A stretch of 64,000 nucleotides of DNA from assembly GCA_003290165.1 (NCBI GenBank), contig QNQO01000553.1, forward strand, positions 601,050 through 665,049, given 5' to 3'. Position 1 is the first letter of the stretch. Every line of letters starts with the position of its first letter. The translations under genes were made by a program, and so were the position numbers. This document shows, piece after piece, positions 36,596 through 48,908 of this stretch. The notes under the pieces are model-generated. The model made no database searches, was not told the DNA's origin, and was given only the letters and a program-made list of their open reading frames with translations. The stretch comes from Berberis thunbergii (lineage: Eukaryota; Streptophyta; Magnoliopsida; Ranunculales; Berberidaceae).

Positions 36596-37770
36596 GTTAT
36601 GATTTGCTGGTCAGTAGACAAATTCTGAATACTTATGCTCCTTGCTTTGATTCAAAAAGCTCTCACTAGAGGGTTATGCCGTGTGTATGTATGTATCAAA
36701 ATTTAAGTGGGTAATGTTGGATTACAACTTATAAGGTTATCATGTAAGGTTAATGATGCAAGCAACATATGCACTTGTTGCTGTGCTGGTCCATTGTTTA
36801 TACATCGTCACCATGCGTGATCGAATTCAGCATATTTCTGTAATCGAATTCAACATATTTCTGTATAAAACTTAGTTGAGTACCATTGACTGTTTCAGTT
36901 TAACGTAAATTAGTGTATACTATGCATTGTAATTGGACCATGCAAACAACCTATTGGCTCCTCATTTGGATCAATAAGATCCAATGGTGACCAGCTTTGA
37001 AGGTAATGGAACAAGGAGCTGTCATTTGCTGCAATTGATAACTTGAGTAGCAGTCCAACCTGAACCCTATCCAGAGATTTCATCCGATGGGTTGAGAAAT
37101 ATCAAACTATCAAACCTTGGGTTAAGTTCTTAGTAACCTGAATTAGTGTATACATGCTTTATACTTTTTTTTTTTCAAAAAATAAATACTTTTTTAAACT
37201 TAAAAATGCTTTTATACTTTGTATGAATAGTTAACAGATTTTGAGCGAGCATTTTGCAGAGGTGCAATTCAGACTTCACCGTAACACAACCTTGGGTTGA
37301 CCTCTCCGAGTCGTACCATTGACCTTGGAGCAATTACTGTCTTATAAGGCCAATAATTTTTTGTTGTTGAAGGGTAACATAAACTTTGAGAAAATATGCA
37401 AATAGTCAAACAAGCAATGAAAACCACAAATCTGATCAACGAGACACCAACTTCATGTCGATAGTTTTCAAAAATAAAAGAGAAAACTCATATTCATGAA
37501 GGGTGCCTCTTGGTAGAGAGGTTTGACCTTTGGTTTTGAATGGATACTGACACAAACTTTTCTATAAATAAAGATGATTCTCCCACACTTTTTAAACAAC
37601 AAGAATTACTTCAAAATTTCTCCATCATCTATAAAATTCTAAAGATTATTTTTCTGCAGATTTAATCTTTAAAAACCTTGTTCTTCCATGTTATCTCTTG
37701 GTATGTTTGAGGTTTGTCTTTAGTTGTGCAAAACATTTACAAACACATGAGTGTAGGCTATGCTTCATTG
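36596..37770. other. Intergenic region downstream of PLC
   Basis: No gene seen. It holds the PLC 3' UTR and a short direct duplication (ATCGAATTCA(G/A)CATATTTCTGTA at 36820 and 36842). The last about 90 bases before 37771 resemble the 3' end of the copia units (TAGGCTATGCTTCATTGTATCCACAA against TAGGCTTCATTGTCTCCACAAGG near 43500). Confidence 0.5.
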
Positions 37771-37929
37771 TATCCACAATGTTTATCTGCATTCAACCTT
37801 ATTCACACATATGGGAGCAAATAAAGTATGAAAGAAAGCGTAGTTATCTACTTGCCTTGAAGCATTCTTTCATCATAGCCATAACCCACAAAGTTTGATA
37901 CAACAATTTTCAAACTTTATTTTTACTAT

Positions 37930-39004
37930 GAGTATGGCATCCATGAAAGATTTCACTACCAACTTTATGAATCTTGAGCGTTTTGATGGAGGAAACTTTC
38001 GAGTTGGCAAAAGAAGTTGCACTTCCTTCTCACAAATCTCAAGGTGGTGTACATTCTTACAACTCTAAGGGAACATGCAATTGAAGAGGAGTCAATTGCT
38101 GCTCAAAGGGAACGTGCAAAATGGGACCAATACAATTATATATGAAAGAGACACGTTTTCAATCCATGTTTGATACTTTGTTTTGACATTTATCCTGAGA
38201 TGAAAACTCCAAAAGAAGTTTGGGATGCACTTGAAGCAAAATACATGACTGAAGACACCACAAGTAAGTAATTTTTGTTTATAAATTCTTTAATTATAAG
38301 ATAAAGCTGGTAGAAATATAGTTGAGAAATTTCATGAAATCATACATATTCATAACCAGCTTTCTCAATATAAAATGTCTATGGATGAATGTATTGTTGT
38401 GTCCATAATAATAGAGAAACTTCCATCTTCATGGAAAGATCCGTGAGAAAATTGAATATGCTTCCTCTTCCAAGGTGCATATTGTTGAAGATGGCTCTAA
38501 AAAAATCCAACAACAACAAGAGGAAGCATACCTCCAATAAAAAGGACCACCCAAATTCAAAGAAGAAAAAAGATAATTGTTTCCATTGTGGCAAATCTGG
38601 ACATTTTAAAAGAGATGTTGCCACTTCAAGAAGCAATCCAATCTCAAAGACAACTTTGTTGCAATGATTTCTGAAATCAACATAATGGAAAACAATGATG
38701 CTTAGCGGATTGATTCTGGAGTAATCAAGCATGTGTGCAAGGACAAAAATATGTTGTGAACTTATTTGCCATGTGACGAAGGCAATGTTTCTCTACATGG
38801 GAAACTCCTCTACTGATGTCATCAAAGGCAATGACACAATACAATTGGAGTTTACTTCTGAGAAGACACTTTCAAGAATGTTTATCATGTTCCTGAATTA
38901 GCAAGAACTTTGTTTCTAGAAGTCCTCTCAATAAGAATGGGTTTAAGTTAGAATTTTAGTCGGATAAATTTATCTTGATTAAGGGTGGTACTTTTGTTGG
39001 AAAG
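37930..39004 (+). pseudogene. Ty1/copia gag and start of pol, unit 1 (broken)
   Basis: Frames broken by stops read the copia Gag N-terminal pattern (NFMNLERFDGGNF), then PKEVWDALEAKYMTEDTTS, then a zinc knuckle (CFHCGKSGHFKRDV) at about 38578. In the knuckle the fourth ligand Cys is replaced. RIDSGVIKHVC (protease-like) and the start of the pre-integrase region follow. It ends abruptly at 39004, where gypsy-derived DNA begins; unit 3 continues normally at this point (55785). Confidence 0.75.
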
Positions 39005-41269
39005 GGATTATAACATTTTTTACCTCTTATTATATTTTGTTAATCCTTATTTTAGATTAATTATTAAATTTTTGTGTTTTTGTAGAATGTGGAGCTATAA
39101 TGAAGAAATCAGAGAAAAATGCAATGAACAATCCCAGATGGTGACTTAAGAGAAAGTGGAGGTGAAAATAACATGAGCCTTTTACTTAAACCCAAAATAC
39201 AACCCTTAAACCCAAGACCAAACCCATAAACCCAAACCCAATGCCAAACCCAATCAAACCCAAAGAATATTCTCCCAATTATTCTATATCCAGATTTGAT
39301 TTTAGCTTGATTCACTCCATGAATCATCCCTTTATCTCATCTCTATTCATTTTGTTAATTCTCTATAAATACAAGAGAAATGAACGAGAAAGGGAAGGAG
39401 GAGAAGGGAATCAAGCCTCAGTAGCCAAAATCATCCCTTTATCTCATCTCTATTCATTTTCATCACACCCATCTCATCATCATCCATCTCTCACTCCCTC
39501 TCTGTCCAGATCACTCCGCCATCACCGACACCAGAGCCACCACGATCACCCAAGCATCACCACCACCACAAAAAAGGGGCGTGACAATCATGTTTCACAT
39601 AAATCTTCACCTCGCCACCGAGCACCACCATCTGTCCCTCCGCCAAAGTCCCTGTTAACGCCATAACCACCTCCGGACAGCACGCAGCAGTCGGCTCGCC
39701 CACAGCACCTGCAACAACCTGAAGTTCTCCTGCTTCAGTGGAGTTTCCCACCACTCTCTGAATTCTCTCTCCTCAATCGGAACTTCTCTCGGTTTCTATT
39801 CGTATACTGGCCGCCACCCAACACCGGTCAGCTTCGGATGCACACCCGCACGCCCAAGCAGGCCCTCCATCAACGCCATCCTGCCGTTCTCTCTCTCAAC
39901 AGGAAACAAAGCTCGTGAGCCGCCATTACCGCCAGCAGAGCCACTTCCCACCACCATCACCCACCACAAAACAAAGCTTGCAATCCTTCCGGAGTCGTTT
40001 GAAGGACGATGGAGCTCGCGAGGAGCAGAAACGAGGCAGCACGAGCGGCGCTGCTCGCTAAAGATGAAGGTGCAAAACGATTTTCTGGCGGGAACCAACT
40101 AATTTTCGAATCAGTTGGTTATTGGCACCGCGAGCTTCTCTCTGAGCAGCCACAATACACTTGCAACAATTTCTCGAGATTTGTGTTCGTGTAGAGATGA
40201 ATACCACCTGCTGATCTGCTGAGTACCACCACACCGAGGCGTCGACAAACCAAAAGGGTTGTATAATTTATTTTTTAGAATTAAATGCTTAATTATTAAT
40301 TAAAATTTTATTTCAGAAATTTGATAAATTGCTTTCATCTTTCATGTTAAATTTAAACTTGATATGTTTGGTAGTTAGATTCGCATTTTATCAATATTTA
40401 AAGCATGTGCTAACAAATATTGAGCTTGAACTTTGATTAAGTGTGCCCTAAAAGATACTTAATGCTTGGTAAGAGTTTATTTGATTGAGATAAATTGTTA
40501 ATGTTTGACAAAAACTTGATATGATTGGAATTGGATTTTAATGATCACATCTTCGGTGCAAGCAAGGGATCATCATCCCTAAAGCTTTTCGTTTATAATT
40601 TCAGTAATTTAGATTTAAATATATTTGCTAACTCATTGGTAAGTCCAAACCCCACAAAATCCATCTCATCCATATTTTCATTTTATTTTATTTTTCTTAT
40701 TTTTAATTTATTTTTAGTTTATTTTTAAAAACACTACAACCCCATTTTTCTGTAAATTAGTTTAGGTAAATTATTAAATTCAATTGCATCCACTTTTCTC
40801 GTGGGATCGACCCGTACTTGTCGTTGTCTACCAGTTTGACATCGTGCACTTGCGGTTATTATAAGTGGGATTTTTGGCGCCGTATAAGTGGGATATTTAT
40901 CTATGCCGGTTAAGCTCGCAACAAGTTTTTGGCGCCGTTGCCGGGGAAGGTAGCGGTGTAATTGAATTTAAGATTTATTTTCACTAATTTAAAAAAAAAT
41001 CAGAAAAAAACAAAGAAAATTTTATTTTTATTTTGTTAAGTTCTTTTTACACTCATTTCGTGTTATTTGTTTGATTTTGCAGAATACACGCTTCTCGAGG
41101 AAATTGGACGATCCTGCAAACATCGAGCAAATTTTAATTTTAATTTTTTTAGGAGAGTTTTAATTTTATTTTCACCTCGTTTTATGAGTCTGTGGTGTAA
41201 TAATTTTTGTAAACTCTATTGTTTTCCATTTTTAATCACCTAAAAAAAACCCTAAATTCTCGACAAGCC
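39005..41269 (+). mobile_element. Ty3/gypsy (Tat/Athila-like) LTR and leader fragment, unit 1
   Basis: A non-coding stretch ending in CGTGGGATCGACCC..GTCGTTGTCTACC, followed by TTTTTGGCGCCGTTGCCGGGGA (40927-40948). That word is the characteristic primer-binding-site region of Tat/Athila-type gypsy elements. A leader then runs to a gag start-like reading, TRFSRKLDDPANIEQ (about 41087). The element is cut off at about 41269, inside Helitron sequence. The short ORFs within (for example 39241-40194) have no domain. Lineage call moderate. Confidence 0.6.
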
Positions 41270-41690
41270 GATCATACCAGAAAAAAATGAGTCGGACATC
41301 TTAATGCACATTTATACAAAACCCCTACACTTCATGTTTTAGTGAATTCAAATATTAGGAAAGAATTCATTATCGGCGTTTAAATTCCCCTCAAGTATTC
41401 AAATTTAAATGAGTTTAACCCTAAAAATTTATAATATATAATTTTACCTTAGAATAAGTTTACAATTCAATACTGATTGAGAGAGAAAATGGGGATAGTG
41501 ACAGAAGTGTTCAGTACAAAATATTTGGCAAAAATATAATTATGTGGAGTTCCAACGGCACGGGGCATACTCTAGTTCAATACATTTCTTAACTTTCAAT
41601 CCTAACCATCTTTTATCTCCAATGCTTATGATTTGACTTTGTCCCAGTCAACAATAAATAATAAAACATCACTCTGAATTGTAATATAGA
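41270..41690. mobile_element. Two Helitron fragments, unit 1
   Basis: 41270-41575 is the 3' part of a + strand Helitron ending in a hairpin-like TCCAACGGCAC, then GGGGCATACTCTAG followed by T. 41576-41690 is the 5' terminal part of a minus-strand Helitron (reverse complement starts TCTATATTACAATTCAG). The same junction occurs in units 2 and 3, so these insertions predate the tandem duplication. Confidence 0.7.
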
Positions 41691-43260
41691 TTATTCATAG
41701 TGATGTATATGATTTACATAGTACACCTACAAGAGGAGGAAAAAAATATTTTGTTACATTCATTGATGATCATAGTAGGTTTTGTTATGTTTCTCTCATG
41801 CAATCTAAAGATGAAGTGTTAGATAAATTTAAAATTTATGAGAATAAAGTAGAAAATCTTTGTGACACCAAAATTATGTATCTTAGATCCGATAGAGAAG
41901 GAGAATATCATTTTCCATCTTATTGTAAATTGGTAGGAATTGTACATGAAACATCTACTGCCAACACAAGCTACACACCACAACAAAATGGGGTGGCTGA
42001 ATGGAAAAATGACCGATGGTTAATGCCATGTTACAAAACTCTAACCTTGGTAAAAGTTATTGGGTAGAGGCAATGCAAACATAAGACAACATCTTATGAA
42101 TTATGGTTCAAAAGAAATCTTATGAATTATGGTTCAAAAGAAAACCAAATTTGAGTTTTCTCAAAGTTTGGAGATGAAGAACCATAGTTAGGTTACTCGA
42201 ATCTAAGATAAAGAAGTTGGGACTAAAGGCAATATAATACATACTTTTGGGGTATGCAGAACATAGCATAGGCTATAGGTTTTTTGTCATAGAACCTAAT
42301 GATCATTCAATAGGAGATGAGAACATTGAATCAAATAATTCTGCATAAGTAATGAAATCACAAGACATAGCTTTTTCTAAAGAAGCTATTAATGATGAAA
42401 TGGGCTCAATCACGGGCAACAAAACATGGGAATTTGTTGATTTACCCATTGATTTTAAGCCAATAGAGTGTAAGCGGATCTTCAAAGAAGAATATAAAAG
42501 TTGATGGAACTATAAAAAAATTTCAAAGCAAGGTTGGTTGTCAAATGCTAAACACAAAAGAAAGGTATTGATTATTTTGATACACATGCTCAGGTTGCAA
42601 GGACATCAACATCAATATACAAGTTTGAGATTCACCAAATGGATGTTAAAATGACATTCCTAAATGGTGAATTGGATGAAGAGATTTACATGAAACACCG
42701 GAGGGTTTTATAGTGCATGGACTAGAACATAAGGTGTGTAAGTTGGTCAAATTCCTTTATGGATTGAAACAAGCACCAAAGCAATGACACGAGAAGTTTG
42801 ATAAGGTGATTGTATCCAATGGTTTATGATCCATAATTTAGACAAATGTATTTATAGCAAGTTCCAAAACGGTCGAGATGTATTCATATGCCTTTATGTA
42901 GATGACATGTTAATTTTCTTTATTGATGGTAACTCAATCACATTACATTGAAAAGATACTAAGAAAAACTTATACCGCTATTTTGGAAGGATACACTGAT
43001 GCCAACTGAATAAATGGTAATAAAGACTATAAATCCACTACCTGCTGAATTTTTACACTTGGTGGGGAGTCATATCATGGGAATCAAAGAAACAAATATG
43101 TATATATGATTACACCATGGCAACCAAATTGTAGCCTTAGCTTCATGTAGTAAACAAGCGGAATGGTTAAGAAATCTAATGTTAGAGATACAAATTTGAC
43201 TGATCCATTAACAAAAGGACTTGCAAGCGATATGGTGTTATGGAAGGATGAGTTTTAATT
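41691..43260 (+). pseudogene. Ty1/copia integrase, reverse transcriptase and RNase H, unit 1 (broken)
   Basis: Starts with HSDVYDLHSTPTRGGKKYF and VTFIDDHSRFCYV (integrase core, D residues), then YLRSDREGEYHF and SYTPQQNGVAEWKND. The RT part reads FEIHQMDVKMTFLNGELDEEIYM and has the catalytic YVDD at 42895-42906, in LYVDDMLIF. RNase H remnants follow (NLTDPLTKGL near 43195). Many stops and frameshifts are present, including a 27-bp tandem duplication (CTTATGAATTATGGTTCAAAAGAAA) near 42092-42143 and a deletion of about 42 bp relative to unit 3. Confidence 0.8.
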
Positions 43261-43985
43261 ATTAATAGACATGAAGGAAAATACCATAGTTACATGGCAT
43301 ACTTTATGTCTACCTATATGAGTATGAGGGTGGTGTCGCCTTCTATACAACTTGGACTAGTTTCTAGAGCACTCATGAAAGTGGATATAGACACAAGGCC
43401 AATGTCCAATCCGCATGTCATGAAAGTGGATATAGTGACACCTCTGATTTTGAATGAATATAATCATTTGAGAAAAAAACACAAACTTTGTTACATGCTA
43501 GGCTTCATTGTCTCCACAAGGCTTATTTGCATTCACGCTTTTGCACACGATGTGAGAGCAAATAAAGTGTAGTTATCTACAAGCACCTAGAACCATTATT
43601 TCATCATCGAACGATTCTAGCTGGCCTGGGTCGAGCGCCTGGGTGGCCGCCTGGTAGGTTGTCTCGCACATGCCCGACCAAAGTTTAAAAAAAAAAAAGC
43701 GGGAAATAATTTTGAATTTCATTGTTGAAATTTAAGAGGGAGGGAGGGACAAAAAAACATAGATGGTTTGATTATAGAGAGCTTGAAGAGGCCACAGTAT
43801 TGGCAATATTCAGCGGCGCTGCTCCGTTATCCACAATGTTTATCTGCATTCAACCTTATTCACACATATGGGAGTAAATAAAGTATGAAAGAAAGCGTAG
43901 TTATCTATGTGCCTTGAAGCATTCTTTCATCATACCCATAACCCACAAAGTTTGATCCAACAATTTTCAAACTTTATTTTTACTA

Positions 43986-45061
43986 TGAGTATGGCATCCA
44001 TGAAAGATTTCACTACCAACTTTATGAATTTTGAGCGTTTTGATGGAGTAAACTTTCAAGTTGGCAAAAGCAGTTGCACTTCCTTCTCACAAATCTCAAG
44101 GTGGTGTACGTTCTTACAACTCTAAGGGAACATGCAATTGAAGAGGAGTCAATTGTTGCTCAAAGGGAACGTGCAAAATGGGACCAATACGATTATATAT
44201 GAAAGAGACACGTTTTCAATCCATGTTTGATACTTTGTTCGACATTTATCCAAAGATGAAAACTTCAAAAGAAGTTTGGGATGCACTTGAAGCAAAGTAC
44301 ATGACTGAAGACACCACAAGTAAGTAATTTTTGTCTCTAAATCCTTTAATTATAAGATGGAGCTGATAGAAATATAGTTGAGACATTTCATGAAATCATA
44401 CATATTCATAACCAGCTTTCTCAATATAAAATGTTTATGGATGAATGTATTGTTGTGTCAATAATAATAGAGAAACTTCCATCTTCATGGAAAGATCCGT
44501 GAGAAAATTGAATATGCTTCCTCTTCCAAGGTGCATATTGTTGAAGATGGCTCTAAAAAAATCCAACAACAACAAGAGGAAGCATACCTCCAATAAAAAG
44601 GACCACCCAAATTCAAAGAAGAAAAAAGATAATTGTTTCCATTGTGGCAAATCTGGACATTTTAAAAGAGATGTTGCCACTTCAAGAAGCAATCCAATCT
44701 CAAAGACAACTTTGTTGCAATGATTTCTGAAATCAACATAATGGAAAACAATGATGCTTAGCGGATTGATTCTGGAGTAATCAAGCATGTGTGCAAGGAC
44801 AAAAATATGTTGTGAACTTATTTACCATGTGACGAAGGCAATGTTTCTCTACATGGGAAACTCCTCTACTGATGTCATCAAAGGCAATGACACAATACAA
44901 TTGGAGTTTACTTCTGAGAAGACACTTTCAAGAATGTTTATCATGTTCCTGAATTAGCAAGAACTTTGTTTCTAGAAGTCCTCTCAATAAGAATGGGTTT
45001 AAGTTAGAATTTTAGTCGGATAAATTTATCTTGATTAAGGGTGGTACTTTTGTTGGAAAGG
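43986..45061 (+). pseudogene. Ty1/copia gag region, unit 2 (broken)
   Basis: A copy of 37930-39004: copia Gag N terminus (NFMNFERFDGVNF), PKEVWDALEAKYM-like sequence and the same defective zinc knuckle near 44634. It has the same abrupt end at the gypsy fragment border. Confidence 0.75.
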
Positions 45062-46476
45062 GATTATAACATTTTTTACCTCTTATTATATTTTTGTTAA
45101 TCCTTATTTTTATCTTATTTTAGATTAATTATTAAATTTTTGTGTTTTTGTAGAATGTGGAGCTATAATGAAGAAATCAGAGAAAAATGCAATGAACAAT
45201 CCCAGATGGTGACTTAAGAGAAAGTGGAGGTGAAAATAACATGAGCCTTTTACTTAAACCCAAAATCAAACCCTTAAACCCAAGACCAAACCCATAAACC
45301 CAAACCCAATGCCAAACCCAATCAAACCCAAAGAATATTCTCCCAATTATTCTATATCCAGATTTGATTTTAGCTTGATTCACTCCATGAATCATCCCTT
45401 TATCTCATCTCTATTCATTTTGTTAATTCTCTATAACTACAAGAGAAATGAACGAGAAAGGGGAGGAGGAGAAGGGAATCAATCCTCAGTAGCCAAAATC
45501 AAGCCCTCTTCATTCACAAAGTGATTTTCATCACACCCATCTCATCATCATCCATCTCTCACTCCCTCTCTGTCCAGATCACTCCGCCATCACCGACACC
45601 AGAGCCACGACGATCACCCAAGCATCATCATTACCACGAAAAAGGGGTGTGACAACCATGTTTCACATAAATCTTCACCTTGCCACCGAGCACCACCATC
45701 TGTCCCTCCGCCACCGTCCCTGTTAACGCCATAACCACCTCCGGATAGCACGCAGCAGTCGGCTCGCCCACAGCACCTGCAACAACCTGAAGTTCTCCTG
45801 CTTCAATGGAGTTTCCCACCACTCTCTGAGTTCTCTCTCCTCAATCGGAACTTCTCTCGGTTTCTCTTCGTATACCGGCCGCCACCCAACACCGGTCAGC
45901 TCCGGATGCACACCCGCACGCCCAAGCAGGCCCTCCATCAACGCCATCCTGCCGGTCTCTCTCTCAACAGGAAACAAAGTTCGCGAGCCGCCATTACCGC
46001 CACCAGAGCCACTTCCCACCACCATCACCCACCACAAAACAAAGCTTGCAATCCTTCCGGAGTCGTTTGGAGGACGATGGAGCTCGCGAGGAGCAGAAAT
46101 GAGGCAGCGCGAGCGGCGCTGCTCACTGAAGATGAAGGTGCAGAGCGATTTTCTGGCGGGAACCAACTAATTTTCGAATCAGTTGGTTATTGGCACCGCG
46201 AGCTTCTCTCTGAGCAGCCACAGTACACTTGCAACAATTTCTCGAGATTTGTGTTCGTGCAGAAATGAATACCACCTGCTGATCTGCTGAGTACCACCAC
46301 ACCGAGGCGTCGACAAACCAAAAGGGTTGTATAATTTATTTTACTGAATTAAATGCTTAATTGTTAATTACAATTTTATTTCAGAAATTTGATAAAGTGC
46401 TTTCATCTTTCATGTTAAATTTAAACTTGATATGTTTGGTAGTTAGATTCACATTTTATCAATATTTAAAGCATCT
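45062..46476 (+). mobile_element. Gypsy (Tat/Athila-like) LTR fragment, unit 2, left part
   Basis: Collinear with 39005-40406 of unit 1. It is cut at AAAGCATCT, where the chromodomain gypsy element begins, and continues at 51125 with ATGTGCTAAC, as in the uninterrupted unit 1 (AAAGCATGTGCTAAC). Confidence 0.7.
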
Positions 46477-46985
46477 TGTCACGAGCCATCTAGCATAGAT
46501 GTCTCTAGATGCCTCCGGAAGGTTCTAGAGTGCTCTTGGACATTCTAAATTTGCTTTCTCTAGAGTGTTCTAGCATGGATGAATCTAGAACACCCTTGTA
46601 CAGACTTGTGTAGTATTTTCTAGAAGCCTCCTTGTAATTTCTAATTCCTTTGGAGGTGGGAACTTTCTAGATGCATAGAGAATACTCCTTTGATGGAGGA
46701 TTGTGGAAGGTTCTAGGCTAGAAGCCTCTAGGACTTTAAGGGCCTATAAATAGGCCTTGGCATTCATTTGTACATATCATCAAACACTTGTATAACTCTC
46801 TCAAGCAATACAAAGCATTCTCTCAAAAAGCCTAAACACTTGTGCCTTAGCATTTTCCTCACTTAAGCTTCCGCAGCAACACTTAGCATTAGCCAAGCAT
46901 CGAAGTGCCTTGACTAGTTAGTCCGATGGGAGTGTGACGCTAGTAGGCAGCGTGTTAGCCAAGGGAAAAAGGTCAGCACGTGACA
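46477..46985 (+). repeat. 5' LTR of the chromovirus
   Basis: 509 bp, with TGTCACG / CGTGACA terminal inverted ends. A probable TATA box lies inside the palindrome GGCCTATAAATAGGCC (46741-46756), with transcription expected about 30 bp downstream. It is rich in CTAGA words (TCTAGA and variants), which recur through the first half. Confidence 0.95.
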
Positions 46986-46987
46986 CG

Positions 46988-46999
46988 TGGTATCAGAGC
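46988..46999 (+). promoter_or_regulatory. Primer-binding site (initiator tRNA-Met type)
   Basis: TGGTATCAGAGC starts two bases after the 5' LTR end. It matches the 3' end complement of plant initiator methionine tRNA, the usual primer for minus-strand DNA synthesis. Confidence 0.9.
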
Positions 47000-47084
47000 A
47001 GCGACGATCGTAGGGGCGGTCTTGCTGAAGTTGCATTGTGCTAGCTGCTGTGTGTACGAAGATTAGGTGCGGAACAATCTGATC

Positions 47085-48908
47085 ATGTCGGGAAACAAAA
47101 AGAGTGTTGTTGGAGGGTCCGTGGTCGAGGAGACTGGAAGAAAGACTAGTCAGACCAGCATGCTTGAGGATCGTATGGCCAAGGTGGAGCTGACTGTGGG
47201 TGATCTCCAAGACAGCGTTGGGGAGATGGAACAGAAGGTTGAGTCCTTCAATGGGACGTTGGCTAGCGTCACTATGGATATCGAGCAACTCGATAGCCGC
47301 GTCCATGACCTTGAGCTCGACACTGTGGAAGCCAAGGACGAGACTCAACTTCTCGTCAACCAAGTTGCGGATGCTATGCGCAACGAGATGAGCCAGCTAA
47401 AGGACACGCTGATGGGGCAGCTCCAAGCCATTCGGGAGCAGGTTGAGTCCTTGCAATCGGACGTCAACCTATGCAAGGCGGCTGTGGTAGGTAGTGCTAC
47501 TGTACGAGAGGGACCAAGGATGGAGGTACCCGAGCCGCCAAGGTACCATGGGAAGCGCGATGCTAGGGAGCTCGACAACTTCCTATGGAGTGTTGAAAAA
47601 TATTTCAATGCTATGCGCTTGGACGACGATGAGTCCAAGATCACCACCGTCACCATGTACTTGGGTGATGATGCCATCATTTGGTGGAGGAGGCGTGAGT
47701 CGGATATCAAGAAGGGTATTTGCTCACTTAAGACTTGGGACGAGTTCAAGGCGGATTTCAAGCGGCAATTCTATCCGGAGAATGCGGAGGAAGTTGCTAT
47801 GAAGAGGCTGCGTGGACTGAAGCATATGGGGTCGATCAAAGAGTACGTCAAGCAGTTCACTTCTCTTATGCTTGAAGTCTCGGACATGCCGGAGAAGACT
47901 CAGCTCGTCTACTTCATGGATGGACTACAACGATGGGCCGAGCAAGAGTTAAAGAAACGCAACGTTCAATCACTTGCAGAGGCCATCGCAGTTGCCGAAT
48001 CCTTGTTCGAATACAAGGCTGATTCAAAAAGCCACAAGGGCGGCAGCGGTAACAAGGGAAAAGGTGGGGGAGCAAAACCCACTGAAAGAAGCAGCAGTAG
48101 CAGCGGCGGCAAGCAGTTCGAGAGGAAGGACAAAGCCAAGCAGTCCTTCTCGGATAGCAAGGTGAAAAATCGCGACTGCTTCTTGTGCGGAGGGCCGCAC
48201 TGGGCTAGAGAGTGCCCACAGCGACAGAAGCTCAATGCGATGATCGCTGGCAAGAGTGGATCGTCCGGGGAATCATCGGGGGATGAGGCGCAAATGGGGA
48301 CTTTGCGCTTGCTAAACAGCGTCAAGGCTACGGTGGAGCAAAGCAACGTGGCTAAGGTAAGTACGCTGCCCCGTTCGAAGAAATCTGCTCTTATGTTTGT
48401 GGAAGCCAAGGTAAATGGCAAGGCTTCAAAGGCACTCGTCGACACGGGTGCAACGCACAATTTTGTTGCTTTAAAGGAGGCAACAAGGCTGGGCGTGCAG
48501 TACACCAAGGAGCCAGGCACCTTGAAGACCGTCAACACAGCACCGGTGCCTATCCATGGTGTAGCACGAGGCGTCTCCCTTCATTTGGGCGAATGGAAGG
48601 GGATGGTGGACCTGACTGTCGTCACGATGGACGACTTCTCATTGGTACTGGGCATGGAGTTCATGGATACGGTGAAGCCATGGACATTAGAAAGGGACGG
48701 GTCGATGACTATTGCAAAGGATCGAGAAGCATGCTCTGTCCCTGTCACTCGGGAGATCGTGGAAGCCAAGATGTTGTCAGCCATTCAAGTGAAGAAAGGC
48801 GTGCAAGAGGGGCATCCCATAGCCTATGAGTCTCGCAAGCTCAACGATACCGAGAAACGGTATCCGGTGCATGACAAGGAGATGACAGCCATCATTCATT
48901 GCTTGTGA
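47085..48908 (+). CDS. Gag-protease with fused RNase H start (RT deleted), chromovirus
   Basis: 607 aa from the ATG at 47085 (MSGNKKSVVGG); the GTG-initiated extension to 47067 has no support. Residues about 20-125 are a predicted coiled coil. About 150-300 are Retrotrans_gag (YFNAMRLDDDESKI, WWRRRESD, FKRQFYPENAEEVAM). The zinc knuckle is at 365-377, with one residue fewer than the canonical CX2CX4HX4C. The aspartic protease active site is ALVDTGATHNF, with Asp at 453. After KMLSAIQVKKG the frame jumps into RNase H (GHPIAYESRKLN, YPVHDKEM): the whole RT and its YxDD box are absent, and the reading frame is preserved across the deletion near 48798. The frame ends with TGA at 48906-48908, in HCL-stop-TWRHYLLG, where related elements have Arg; a CGA-to-TGA change is likely. 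Confidence 0.9.
   Translation: MSGNKKSVVGGSVVEETGRKTSQTSMLEDRMAKVELTVGDLQDSVGEMEQKVESFNGTLASVTMDIEQLDSRVHDLELDTVEAKDETQLLVNQVADAMRNEMSQLKDTLMGQLQAIREQVESLQSDVNLCKAAVVGSATVREGPRMEVPEPPRYHGKRDARELDNFLWSVEKYFNAMRLDDDESKITTVTMYLGDDAIIWWRRRESDIKKGICSLKTWDEFKADFKRQFYPENAEEVAMKRLRGLKHMGSIKEYVKQFTSLMLEVSDMPEKTQLVYFMDGLQRWAEQELKKRNVQSLAEAIAVAESLFEYKADSKSHKGGSGNKGKGGGAKPTERSSSSSGGKQFERKDKAKQSFSDSKVKNRDCFLCGGPHWARECPQRQKLNAMIAGKSGSSGESSGDEAQMGTLRLLNSVKATVEQSNVAKVSTLPRSKKSALMFVEAKVNGKASKALVDTGATHNFVALKEATRLGVQYTKEPGTLKTVNTAPVPIHGVARGVSLHLGEWKGMVDLTVVTMDDFSLVLGMEFMDTVKPWTLERDGSMTIAKDREACSVPVTREIVEAKMLSAIQVKKGVQEGHPIAYESRKLNDTEKRYPVHDKEMTAIIHCL

Larger units (their letters stand above)
37771..43827 (+). 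repeat. Tandem unit 1 (about 6.06 kb) of a composite retroelement segment
   Basis: It starts TATCCACAATGTTTATCTGC and is followed directly by unit 2, which starts with the same words at 43828. It is composed of copia gag sequence (37930-39004), a gypsy LTR/leader fragment (39005-41269), Helitron pieces (41270-41690), copia integrase/RT/RNase H (41691-43260), copia 3' non-coding DNA, and a GC-rich spacer (43612-43827). Confidence 0.85.

Noticed and set aside
39241..40194. Several ORFs (also at 45309-46268)
   Set aside because: Present in both tandem units within LTR-type non-coding DNA, overlapping on both strands, with no motifs; treated as chance frames.
47067..47084. Earlier start of the chromovirus gag
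   Set aside because: The first codon is GTG; the ATG at 47085 is the first plausible eukaryotic start after the primer-binding site.
47966..48538. 190-aa antisense ORF in gag
   Set aside because: Low-complexity mirror of the Gly/Ser/Lys-rich gag linker; no known domain.
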